NCBI GenBank assembly: GCA_022702485.1
Contig: JAJIYY010000007.1
Coordinates: forward strand, 1,178,001-1,242,000
Reading direction: 5' to 3'
DNA from: Simplicillium sp. C3G150-2
Taxonomy: Eukaryota > Ascomycota > Sordariomycetes > Hypocreales > Cordycipitaceae
Length of the DNA stretch: 64,000 bases
Shown: positions 10,731 through 20,121 of the stretch, piece by piece
Layout of the letters: the number at the start of each line of letters is the position of its first letter
Numbering within the stretch: the first letter of the stretch is position 1
Notes under the pieces: generated by a model
What the model was told of the DNA's origin: nothing
Seen by the model: the letters and a program-made list of their open reading frames with translations, nothing else
The model's database searches: none
Made by a program: the position numbers and the translations under genes

Positions 10731-12365
10731 CTAAACACTCGAATCATTTGCCCTCTTGCTATCTCTGCTACCACGCTTCTCGACGCTCAGCTCTGAGCGA
10801 TCGGATCCCGACGCAACGCCAGGTCTTCCCAGCCCCAGTTGATGCGACATCTCAATAATCTGCTCATTTTCCAACTTGGGCATCTCCTTGGCCACCTGGT
10901 ATGGCCACTTGCCCTCCACGTGAGCCTTGGCAAAGATCAAATCAACCTCTTCAAGCTGGCGACCAGCGGTCTCGGGGTAGAAGAACCATGCAAACGGCAC
11001 ACCGAGGAAGTTGATCAGCGCAAAGAAGAGATAGATACCCCATGGGCTGCTATCGGAGAAGACAGGCGTGAACATGACCACGGTGAAGTTTGACAACCAA
11101 TTCGTACAAGTCGACAGCGCGGCGGCGCGGGTTCTCGTGCGAAGAGGGTTGATCTCGGGTGGGTAGATCCACGGCAGTGGTAGGATTGTGAAGGCGAAAA
11201 ATGAGATGAAGAGGAAAATACCGACAGCGGCGCCGTTGGAGCTTTTTACTGTTGGGTGAACTAAGCAGCCCATGGTGATGATGAAGCTGAGTCCTTGACC
11301 AATGAAACCGATGAGGAAGAGCTTGCGACGGCCGACGCGCTCAACCATGAAGAAGGACGGGATGGTGAAGAGCATGTAGACGGTAGAGAACACGCCGCCG
11401 AGAACGAGGGCCATACGATCGGTCATGTGCAAGTTTTGCTTGAACAGAAGCGTAGAGTAGTAGATGGCGGCGTTGCAGCCTGTGAATTGCTGGAAAAATT
11501 GGCCAGAGCAACCAATCATCATGCGCTGGAATTCTTGCGTCTTTCCAAAGGTGAAGAGCGTGCTCCAGCTGGATGCGGAGTCTTGGGAGGCGTGAATCTC
11601 GGCCTTCATAAGGCCAATGTCCTCAACGACAGATTCGTCGTCTTCCTTGGTGTCGCTCAGTTTGGATAGCACGTATGCGGCTTCCTTTTCGTGGCCGTGG
11701 AGGAGAAGCCATCGTGGGGATTCGGGCAGCGACGCGGCGCCGATCATCATGACAACTGCGAAGACAACCTGGAACGCGATGGGGAAGCGCCATTGCACGG
11801 AGCTGTCGACATAGGATAGACCAAAGTCAATCCAGTATGCGACGAATGTACCAACGGCGATGATGGCACCTTCGAAGCAGACTAGGAATCCACGGTTATG
11901 CGCCTTGGAACACTCAGACTGCCAGACAGGAATAGTCGCGGTATCAATGCCGTTACCAACGCCAGAGATGACGCGCCCAATCACAAACTGACCAAGCCCC
12001 CATTGAGGGCCAAATGCAGCGGTGGAAATAACAGCGCCGACAATCATGAATGCGCCACCGGCAAGGACGAGGCGCGTGCGACCGATGCGATCACCCCAAA
12101 TGAGAGTAACGATTGCGCCAGCCAAGCAACCCAATTCGTAACAGGAGGTAATCGCGCCACGAACGACATTGACGTGGCGAGAGAGTGATTTGGAAGCGTC
12201 GTCGGGAATGAACGCGGACGGAAATTCGGTAGTGAATTGTTTACCAGAAATGATGCCGGACATGACACCCTGATCGTAACCAAAGAGGGAAAAGCCGACA
12301 ATTGAAGTAATTGTGATGGCGAGCCGCAGCTTTCGGCCAGAAAGGCCGGCCGTTGAAGTCCACAT
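10731..12365 (-). CDS. MFS sugar porter
   Basis: Single exon, 544 residues; plasma-membrane hexose or related sugar uptake. Start is the ATG at 12365 (MWTSTAGLSGRKL); the open frame upstream has only a GTG. Sugar-porter signatures in order: GYDQGVMSG in helix 1, GDRIGRTR in loop 2-3, GRVISGVGNG, PESPRWLL in the central loop, QQFTGCNAAIYYS, RVGRRKLFLIG in loop 8-9, PWIYPPEINPLRTRTRAAAL, and PETAGRQLEEVD at the end of helix 12. The Ser/Arg-rich tail is cytosolic. All signatures are intact, so it should be functional. Substrate cannot be read from sequence. Confidence 0.93.
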   Translation of the reverse strand: MWTSTAGLSGRKLRLAITITSIVGFSLFGYDQGVMSGIISGKQFTTEFPSAFIPDDASKSLSRHVNVVRGAITSCYELGCLAGAIVTLIWGDRIGRTRLVLAGGAFMIVGAVISTAAFGPQWGLGQFVIGRVISGVGNGIDTATIPVWQSECSKAHNRGFLVCFEGAIIAVGTFVAYWIDFGLSYVDSSVQWRFPIAFQVVFAVVMMIGAASLPESPRWLLLHGHEKEAAYVLSKLSDTKEDDESVVEDIGLMKAEIHASQDSASSWSTLFTFGKTQEFQRMMIGCSGQFFQQFTGCNAAIYYSTLLFKQNLHMTDRMALVLGGVFSTVYMLFTIPSFFMVERVGRRKLFLIGFIGQGLSFIITMGCLVHPTVKSSNGAAVGIFLFISFFAFTILPLPWIYPPEINPLRTRTRAAALSTCTNWLSNFTVVMFTPVFSDSSPWGIYLFFALINFLGVPFAWFFYPETAGRQLEEVDLIFAKAHVEGKWPYQVAKEMPKLENEQIIEMSHQLGLGRPGVASGSDRSELSVEKRGSRDSKRANDSSV

Positions 12366-13841
12366 TGTGAGATACACAGGACCAAAACGAGCAGAAAATT
12401 GTTTAAGAAACGGTTGGAGAGATCAACGGCTAGAAGATTGGGGGAACAACATATTTGAATGATTTTCGAGTCGGTTACCAGGTTCATTACAGCAAAAGCC
12501 CGTCACCGGTTCTCCATACAAACATCCCAGCTTGGGGAAATCCTCCGCCCTCTACTCCCACTGACTCTCTCTCTACGACTCAGAGCCCGACTCCAGCATG
12601 CTCAGGCATAATCAGAGTCTTCAGTTCCACTGACCAGTTTATTATATGCGGGTCAATTGGTGATGTTGGCCTCTCAGATTGCAAAGGCAAAGCTCCGAAT
12701 GTTACCAAGTGGAGAAGTCTTACCCCGTGTATGACGTATTGCAACTCCAGACTATTGGGGCGGTTAGTGTTTATGGGGAAGCAAGAAATTGGGGAATTAT
12801 TCACACGTGAAGTGGTGCATTCTGCAGAGATCCAGTTAATCACTCCATGATGTGCTTACAACAAGTGCGAGTGTGTTGGTGAAGCCCGAATCTTTCACGA
12901 GCAAGCCCAGATTGTGGCTTTGGCCTGTCCCGAACGCCTCCCGAGCCAAGACCTGTTCAACTAGGAAAAGTAAGAATTTGGAAGATTTGAAATTGAGTTT
13001 GCTTTATTTCCGGCGATCCACTGCGCCACCCGTGGCGGCTAATTGGCTTGGATACATCAGGACAGAATAGGCAATGGGAACATGTTGTTTTATTGACGGC
13101 ATTTTTTTTCTTTTCTTTTTTTTTTCTCGGGAATTTCTTTATTGTGAAAGTGACATGCTCTTGGCGGATGGATTCGTTCGTAATTGGTGTAAGCAGCCTT
13201 CATCCACTGACGATCCTCCGATGCCGCTCAACTAAATTCTGTAGCGGCCGAATGTACCTCTTGCGCGTGGTCTTTCGCTTTCTGCAGAGTCGCAGTAGCC
13301 TTATCTGGCTCCGTGTTTTTCCTTGTTCCTGGTTCCTTATTCGAGACTTGCTATGCCAATCTTTCAGCTCAGTGCAATGCCTCGATAGGTAACACCCTGT
13401 TTTGGATATGGTTATAACATGGCGATAAACTGGCATGTGAAATTGCTTCGAATGGAAGCGAAATTGACTGCAGCGCGACATCGTGTGTCATGTTTCGAGT
13501 GGTCGCTGGGTGGAAGCGAGGCTCAGTAACGGCCGAGTCGCATGCAGCGGCGGACAGACAAACGCTCCTCGAAAATAACATCATTTTGTCGCATCATTCT
13601 CTTGGTTTTCCTCTTAAAGAAGGAAAAATGAGTAGAGTATGGGTGAGATTGATAGCGCACGTTTTAAAGTCGCTTGGCACTCATCGCACGACGACCAGCT
13701 ACATGTGAAGCGCATTGAATGTTCAAACTAAAATTTGAAATTGATTAGATATCGATCTAAGCTAAAGTAAAATGACCCAAAGAAACTGCAGGCCGAAAAC
13801 TCATCCGTCGAGCTGTCAGTGGCGCATGGCGTCAAACCCGT
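12366..13841. other. Intergenic, 1.5 kb
   Basis: Sugar-porter promoter side and 3' flank of the GPI protein gene. T-rich stretch about 13098-13140. Open frames here show no domain-like sequence. Confidence 0.35.
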
Positions 13842-14459
13842 TTACAAGGCAAGCACAGCGGCAAGGATGGCCAACACGTTGCCTGCCATTGAGTTAAGCT
13901 TGAGCGCACCGGCAGCAACGACAGAACCGCCTTGTCCAAGAGTGCCAGAAGTGCCTGGCTGTCCGGAGCCACTGGAGTTACCAGAGTTGCTGGGAGTACC
14001 AGGCTGTCCTGACCCAGCAGTAGGAACCGATGGTTGACCACCCACGGGGTATGTCAAGGTTCTTGTAATCTGCGCACTGCCGCAGCTGTTGCAGGTCGCA
14101 ACCGTCGTTGTAAATCCGTGAGGGACATCCGTAGGAGTAGGGAAGCTCGGCGCAGTGGACATGCCATGATAAACCTCCTCGACAGTGTAAGTGACTGTGG
14201 CCACACCAGTAGGGCAGAAAGCCTCATAGATGGTTGTGTAGGTCCTAACATGCGAGCACTCGCATGTACAGTGAGGGCAGGCAGGCATACTGATGGTGAT
14301 GACACCGCCTGGGCCGGGTGTGCTCGTAGGCGGTGCATCGGTTGGGGCAGGACCACAGTCCGTGATAGTCTCAACGGAGTAGCTCATGCATTCTGCATCG
14401 ACGAGAATAGGTTGTGCCACAAGAGCCAGAATCGAAAGGAGGCCGACGAAGTTGATCAT
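13842..14459 (-). CDS. GPI-anchored cell-surface protein (205 aa)
   Basis: Single exon. N-terminal signal peptide (MINFVGLLSILALVAQPILV, cleavage about VDA-E). An ectodomain rich in Cys, Thr and Pro contains CPHCTCECSHVRTYTTIY and AFCPTGVATVTYTVEEVY, typical of fungal wall proteins. A Ser/Gly/Pro linker (about 140-180) is followed by a short hydrophobic tail (MAGNVLAILAAVLAL) preceded by small residues, as in a GPI signal. Role inferred: cell-wall or plasma-membrane surface component. The next gene is the large secreted repeat protein, so two surface proteins lie side by side, in opposite orientation. Confidence 0.8.
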   Translation of the reverse strand: MINFVGLLSILALVAQPILVDAECMSYSVETITDCGPAPTDAPPTSTPGPGGVITISMPACPHCTCECSHVRTYTTIYEAFCPTGVATVTYTVEEVYHGMSTAPSFPTPTDVPHGFTTTVATCNSCGSAQITRTLTYPVGGQPSVPTAGSGQPGTPSNSGNSSGSGQPGTSGTLGQGGSVVAAGALKLNSMAGNVLAILAAVLAL

Positions 14460-16398
14460 CTTGTGATCTAAAGCTTGAGATGCGCTACAAAACTGGCTTA
14501 TAGCAGATGGCTTACAACGGGGGATGATGTATGTGCAGGAATAGAGAGACCCAGGGAAATAATAAAAGCTTGCGCTTTCTGGTGAACGTGCTCGCTGTCG
14601 GCAATGCAGGCCCTTAACAGTTGCATGAGCAACGAGACAAGACACTTAAGCCACAACACCATTACCATGCTCAACTGCCGTATCTTTCTGGTCGACAACT
14701 ACCTCAAAACTTAAATGATCAGCCATCGTCATTGACTACGCCGAGAACATTCCAGAAATGCCAACCGAAAACAGCCAAAACAGTGACTCTCGCTTCAGTT
14801 AACCGAGGATGAGGGCCCGGTCATGGCCTCGTGATCAAGTGAGTAAGGTTTTTGAGCCAACACGCCGTGTTGTAGAATGGCAAGAGCTAGCAGTGATGAG
14901 AAATAGAAAAATGCAGAGTGTTACTTTCTACTTGGACCATTCACCGAAAAGGGAAAGTTGAAGAGTGTTGTTCCGCAACAGCCGACAGTCGCTATGGTCT
15001 GGGTGCATAGTATTAAAGTTTGGCGGAGGCTTGGGTGAGCGCACTTTTGCTCGCTAGCGGACGAACTATTGCTCTTTTGCATATAGTGAGGCCTGTCAGT
15101 GAGCTGGATGAAGTCGGATTTAGCGTGGTTGGCTATCGGTTTAGCTTGAGACATTCTCTTGGAAGCCCAAATTTGCTACGCGACTGGAATGGAAGATGTT
15201 TCTTTCATTTCTTTTGCAGCTGCTAGACTAAAAGTTAGTAAAAGCCAATTGCATTGGAGCTGGCGATCGTGTAGATAATTAGTATAAACTCAATCGCACA
15301 ATCGGTGTGATTGAGTGGCTTCGCAGTCGATCGCGAGGTCTCGGGGCTGCTCGGTTGAGCGCCACTTCGACAGGGGTAGTGAGACAGTTCATTGTTCGCA
15401 GATTGTTAAACAACCCCTTTCAAAACGCGTTTGAACGAGCGTGAATGGCAGCGAGAGTAGGCGTTGTGGTTCCCAAATCGGAATGCAGTCAAATGAAGCG
15501 GTGCTGTCAGTGTAAGTCAGGCAACGAACTGTAGCAGACTTGTCGATCTACCGAGTGGCATTCCTTGGCAAAGTGGATTTCTTAAGAGAATCAATAGACG
15601 GTATCAAAGTCAATTTCTCACCAGCGACGTGTCTGATGAGTGAACCAAACCACGGTAAAAGGCCCGAGCTCCCTGTCACACACGTGGAGGCTCATCAAAG
15701 TTGGGGGCTGTCCTGACTGCACTGATTGGGCTTAAGCTCCGTTCCTTCCAGTAACACTAAAGGCAGCCGGCCTGGCTTTGGCGCCGGCTGGCCCTGTCTT
15801 CCGAGACAACTAGCAATTCCTATTTCGACATGTCAAAGGCCCTCGATTCAACAATGCTAGCTCGATTTGGAGATGATCTCCCATCGCGATTATTAATATC
15901 CCAGTGTCTATTAGTCTGTTCTGCAAACGGGATGTCCTTGCAATGAGGCTTCCCCGGAGCTTTCGATCCTACCAACAACCCCCCGCGACGCGATGGTTGC
16001 TATCGCGCATTGCTTTGCAAATGCCGCCGCGTGTGACCAGTCATGGAATTTGGCGTTATTTCCAACAGATTGATACGCTATGCGTGGGTCATCCTATTAA
16101 ACTTTGGTGGTGAGGGGGTGGTGATGATGGGATTTTCGTCGTAGGACCGACCGACTAGTTGTTCCAATGCGTTCCATTGTCGGGCACGCGTCCATCGCTG
16201 GCTACTGATGCCAAGCGCCGAGTCTGTGAAGCTTTTGCTCTTAAAGGACGTCAAGATCCTAACTGCCACGAAAAGGAGGCTTGTTCCTGGTCAATCCCCA
16301 GCCGTTCTTTGACTGCGTTCACACTCGTTTTCTCATCACCTCTCAAAGAGATTTCACATATCTGGCGTGCAGTCCACGGTGCACGTCCAACTATCAAG
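14460..16398. other. Intergenic, 1.9 kb, divergent promoter of two surface-protein genes
   Basis: Lies between the GPI protein (minus) and the adhesin-like gene (plus), so it holds both promoters. The frame of the adhesin is open upstream of its ATG from a TTG at 16159, but that part is not protein-like. No RNA gene recognised. Confidence 0.4.
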
Positions 16399-19300
16399 AT
16401 GAAGTTGCAGTCGCTCGTTGGTAGCGCTTGCAGCGCCGGCCTCTTGGCTCACCAAGTGGCCGCTGTCAAGCCGCCAGCGGACTCTCACAAGAAGACTGCC
16501 TGCAGGACGTACGTCACAACCATCCTTGTGCCGGCTTCTCACTGCCCAACTCGACCGAGATATGTCACAGTGACTCGACCTCATACTGGTACTGGCCCTC
16601 AGCCTACGGGACCAACTGCTGTGCAGACTATCCCGCCTTCAGGAACAAAGCCAGGTACCATCATCATCGAGACTCCTGGCCCTAACCCTGGGTATGTGAC
16701 GGTCACTCGACCTCACACTGGAACTGGTCCGCCACCCACGGGCGCAACGCCAGTCCAGACGATTCCTCCATCTGGAACTGTCCCTGGTACCGTGATCATT
16801 GAGACTCCCGGTCCCAAGGATCCTGGCTATGTGACTATTACTCGTCAACATACTGGCACCGGCCCTGAACCTACGGGACCTACTCCAGTCCAGACGATTC
16901 CACCATCCGGCACCAACAAAGGTACCGTGATTATTGAGACGCCGGGTCCAAACCCCGGCTACACGACAATCACTCGACCTTTCACAGGAACAGGACCACC
17001 TCCCACCGGGCCTACTCCTGTGCAGACAATTCCTCCATCCGGAACAAACAAAGGCACTGTCATCATTGAGACGCCTGGACCCAATCCTGGGTATACTACC
17101 ATCACTAGACCGCACACAGGAACTGGTCCTCCTCCTACAGGACCTACTCCTGTTCAGACTATTCCTCCCTCCGGTACTGTCCCCGGAACTGTTATCATCG
17201 AGACCCCTCAGCCTAACCCCGGCTATACTACAATCACGCGTCCTCATACTGGCACCGGCCCTCCACCTACTGGCCCAACACCTGTTCAAACGATCCCACC
17301 TTCGGGCACTGTTCCCGGAACTGTGATCATTGAGACACCTGAGCCAAATCCGGGTTACACCACCATCACACGGCCATTCACGGGAACAGGTCCTCCACCC
17401 ACAGGGCCAACACCAATTCAAACCATTCCCCCTTCAGGTACCAACAAGGGAACTGTCATCATCGAAACTCCAGGTCCTAAGGATCCTGGTTATGTGACGG
17501 TAACGCGCCCCTTCACTGGTACTGGAGTTCCCCCTACTGGTCCTACTCCCGTCCAGACTATTCCACCTACTGGCACCACACCTGGTACTGTTATCATCGA
17601 GACCCCTGTTCTCAACCCCGGTTACACTACCATCACGCGAGAGCACACAGGAACTGGCCCTGCCCCCACTGGCCCAACCCCGGTGACAACTATTCCTCCC
17701 TCTGGCACTGTTCCGGGCACCGTGATCATCGAGACCCCTGGACCTAAGGATCCTGGCTATGTGACCATTACTCGCCAGCACACTGGTACCGGCATTCCCC
17801 CAACTGGTCCTACGCCTATCCAAACCATTCCCCCTTCAGGTACCAACCCTGGTACTGTGATTATCGAGACTCCTGCTCCAAAGGACCCTGGATACACTAC
17901 GATTACTCGCCAGCACACAGGTGAGGGTCCTGAACCAACTGGCCCTACCCCAGTTCTCACGATTCCTCCTTCAGGTACAAACCCTGGCACTGTGATCATT
18001 GAGACTCCTGGTCCCAAAGATCCTGGCTACGTGACAGTCACTCGCCCATTCACCGGCACTGGACCACCTCCAACTGGACCTACCCCAGTGCAGACTATCC
18101 CACCATCTGGTACCAACCCCGGAACGGTGATTATCGAGACCCCAGGACCCAAGGATCCGGGTTATACAACTATCACCCGCCCCCACATCGGTACCGACCC
18201 CATCACTGGCCCGACTCCTGTCCAGACAATCCCTCCTTCTGGAACGGTTCCCGGAACGGTTATCATCGAGACACCCGGTCCCAAGGACCCTGGATATGTT
18301 ACGATCACTCGACCATTCACTGGCACTGGGCCTCCTCCCACAGGACCTACCCCCGTCCAGACTATTCCCCCATCTGGCACGAACCCAGGCACTGTCATCA
18401 TCGAAACTCCTCCACCTGTCCGCAGCACTGTCACTACCACTAAGCCTCACACTGGTACTGATGTGATTACTGGCCCAATCACTGTCACCACTGTCATCCC
18501 CACCGGTACTGATCCCGCTACGGTAATCATTGAGACACCTGTACCTCCTGGCGCTACTGTCACCACAACTATTCCTTACACCGGCACGGGCGCGATCACT
18601 GGTCCAATCACGGCGACCACAATCTTGCCTACTGGTACTGAGCCTGCTACTGTGATTATCGAAACCCCCAAGCCCATCAGAAGCACTGTGACCACCACTG
18701 AGACATATACTGGAACCGAAGCCATTACCGGTCCTGTCACAGTAACAACTGTCACTCCGACAGGCGAGACTGACCCAGTCACTGTTGTGGTCGAGACGCC
18801 TGGACCCCCTCCTCCTCCCAGAAGCACCGTGACGACCACAGAGCCGTACACTGGCACTGACCCCATCACTGGCCCAACAACGGTGACCACAATTACCCCA
18901 ACAGGCGCGACTGATCCCGTTACGGTTGTTGTTGAGACTCCAGGACCTGCTCCTCCCCCGAGAAGCACGGTCACCACTACTGAGCCATACACTGGCACTG
19001 ATCCCATTACTGGACCAACCACGGTTACCACCATCACGCCTACTGGTGAAACTGACCCTGTCACCGTCGTCGTGGAAACACCAGGTCCTGTTCCTACCAG
19101 AAGCACCGTCACTACCACTGAGCCATACACTGGAACCGAAGCCATTACCGGTCCTGTCACAGTAACTACTGTCACTCCGACGGGCGAGACTGACCCAATT
19201 ACTGTTGTCGTCGAGACTCCTGGCCCTCCCAGAAGCACAGTCACCACAACTGAGCCTCACGCTGGAACTGGCACCATCAGTGTCACAACCACCGTCACCA

Positions 19301-20121
19301 CCATTACGCCTACTGGTACCGGCCCTGTCGTCGTTGTTGTCGAAACTCCTGCGCCCAAGTTTGAATGCGACAAGTATGGATACCTCATCCAAGCTGCTGG
19401 ATCTGGCGGAGGATCGAACTTCTACCGCGTGGACATCTCTCAGGGCAACCAAACACTGATCAAGGGCAACCTCGAAGCGGGCAGCGGTGGTCAAATCAAC
19501 GCTCTCGGCTACAACGTCCTCGACAACATCATATACGGCGTCCGTCTTGTCGGTTCAGTCTCTAGTGGCTTCAAACAGTCTCTCATCAGAATCACTGCCG
19601 ACGGTACCCCCTCGCTGGTTCGCGATCTCCCCGGCCTCGGTACCCAGGGTATCACCAGCGGAGTGGTCGACTTGGACGGCAACATGTGGCTGCTCACCTC
19701 TGACAACACGCGCTGGTTCAAGGTCACCCTCGATCGAATGGACCCCAAGTTCGCCACCATTGTTGACTCGGGCACGTCCCAGACTACAGGCTACCAAATT
19801 GCCGACTGGTCCTACGTCCCGGGTGGTGGTGACTATCTCTGGTCCGTCGGCCGCAACAGCAACAATGTCGGTGCTTTGCTCCGCTGGGGTCGAACCACGC
19901 ACACGTTTGAGGTTGTCAAGCAGTACACTCTACCCGCTAACAGCGGCATCTTTGGTGCGTCATATGCTGCGCTCAACAGCCGCCTCTACATGGTCAACAA
20001 CCCCACTGGTGATTTGTTCAGAATTGCCATCACGGGCGATCAGAAGTTGGAGAAGATTGCCACTGCACCGCCCACGCAGGCGAACGACGGTGCTAGATGT
20101 GCAAACAACCCCAACATTTAA
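16399..20121 (+). CDS. Secreted adhesin-like protein with 21 tandem repeats and C-terminal DUF6923-like domain
   Basis: Single exon, 1240 residues. ATG 16399 gives a signal peptide (MKLQSLVGSACSAGLLAHQV); the frame upstream has no better start. Residues 55-987 are tandem 42-47-residue Thr/Pro repeats in two classes, 14 of type A and 7 of type B. The density of Thr implies heavy O-glycosylation. Type B units (TTTEPYTGT...ITPTGETDPVTVVVETP) resemble the yeast flocculin repeat (TTTEPWTGT...). The C-terminal 253 residues begin FECDKYGYLIQAAGSGGGS and have the strand-rich, propeller-like look of DUF6923. It ends GARCANNPNI with no hydrophobic tail, so it is secreted or wall-retained rather than GPI-anchored. 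Role in adhesion or surface coating is inferred. Confidence 0.88.
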   Translation: MKLQSLVGSACSAGLLAHQVAAVKPPADSHKKTACRTYVTTILVPASHCPTRPRYVTVTRPHTGTGPQPTGPTAVQTIPPSGTKPGTIIIETPGPNPGYVTVTRPHTGTGPPPTGATPVQTIPPSGTVPGTVIIETPGPKDPGYVTITRQHTGTGPEPTGPTPVQTIPPSGTNKGTVIIETPGPNPGYTTITRPFTGTGPPPTGPTPVQTIPPSGTNKGTVIIETPGPNPGYTTITRPHTGTGPPPTGPTPVQTIPPSGTVPGTVIIETPQPNPGYTTITRPHTGTGPPPTGPTPVQTIPPSGTVPGTVIIETPEPNPGYTTITRPFTGTGPPPTGPTPIQTIPPSGTNKGTVIIETPGPKDPGYVTVTRPFTGTGVPPTGPTPVQTIPPTGTTPGTVIIETPVLNPGYTTITREHTGTGPAPTGPTPVTTIPPSGTVPGTVIIETPGPKDPGYVTITRQHTGTGIPPTGPTPIQTIPPSGTNPGTVIIETPAPKDPGYTTITRQHTGEGPEPTGPTPVLTIPPSGTNPGTVIIETPGPKDPGYVTVTRPFTGTGPPPTGPTPVQTIPPSGTNPGTVIIETPGPKDPGYTTITRPHIGTDPITGPTPVQTIPPSGTVPGTVIIETPGPKDPGYVTITRPFTGTGPPPTGPTPVQTIPPSGTNPGTVIIETPPPVRSTVTTTKPHTGTDVITGPITVTTVIPTGTDPATVIIETPVPPGATVTTTIPYTGTGAITGPITATTILPTGTEPATVIIETPKPIRSTVTTTETYTGTEAITGPVTVTTVTPTGETDPVTVVVETPGPPPPPRSTVTTTEPYTGTDPITGPTTVTTITPTGATDPVTVVVETPGPAPPPRSTVTTTEPYTGTDPITGPTTVTTITPTGETDPVTVVVETPGPVPTRSTVTTTEPYTGTEAITGPVTVTTVTPTGETDPITVVVETPGPPRSTVTTTEPHAGTGTISVTTTVTTITPTGTGPVVVVVETPAPKFECDKYGYLIQAAGSGGGSNFYRVDISQGNQTLIKGNLEAGSGGQINALGYNVLDNIIYGVRLVGSVSSGFKQSLIRITADGTPSLVRDLPGLGTQGITSGVVDLDGNMWLLTSDNTRWFKVTLDRMDPKFATIVDSGTSQTTGYQIADWSYVPGGGDYLWSVGRNSNNVGALLRWGRTTHTFEVVKQYTLPANSGIFGASYAALNSRLYMVNNPTGDLFRIAITGDQKLEKIATAPPTQANDGARCANNPNI
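16561..18423 (+). repeat. Type A repeat array, 14 units
   Basis: Fourteen in-frame units of about 44 residues (129-135 bp). Each has the order Y-(V/T)-T-(I/V)-TR, TGTG, PTGPTPVQTIPPSGT, GTVIIETP, then GPNPG or GPKDPG linkers. Unit 13 is shortened (HIGTDPITGPTPVQ), a step toward type B. Synonymous differences between units are frequent, so the array is not freshly duplicated. Confidence 0.93.
18424..19359 (+). repeat. Type B repeat array, 7 units, flocculin-like
   Basis: Seven in-frame units of about 42-47 residues, STVTTTEPYTGT then ITGP, TVTTITPTG, TDPVTVVVETP and Pro-rich linkers. They share the VIIETP/VVVETP ending with type A but have the TTTEPYTGT core. DNA stretches of units 17 and 20 are nearly identical, which suggests recent copying or gene conversion within the array. 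Confidence 0.9.

Noticed and set aside
16561..19359. Regular repeats considered as a possible satellite or CRISPR-like array
   Set aside because: Unit length is a multiple of three, there are no unique spacers, and all units are in one open frame with synonymous variation; it is a coding repeat.
17971..19494. 507-codon open frame antisense to the adhesin repeats, with other long antisense frames beside it
   Set aside because: Period-three codon structure of the repeat array keeps the antisense frames open; the product is a low-complexity Ser/Asp/Arg repeat without any domain.
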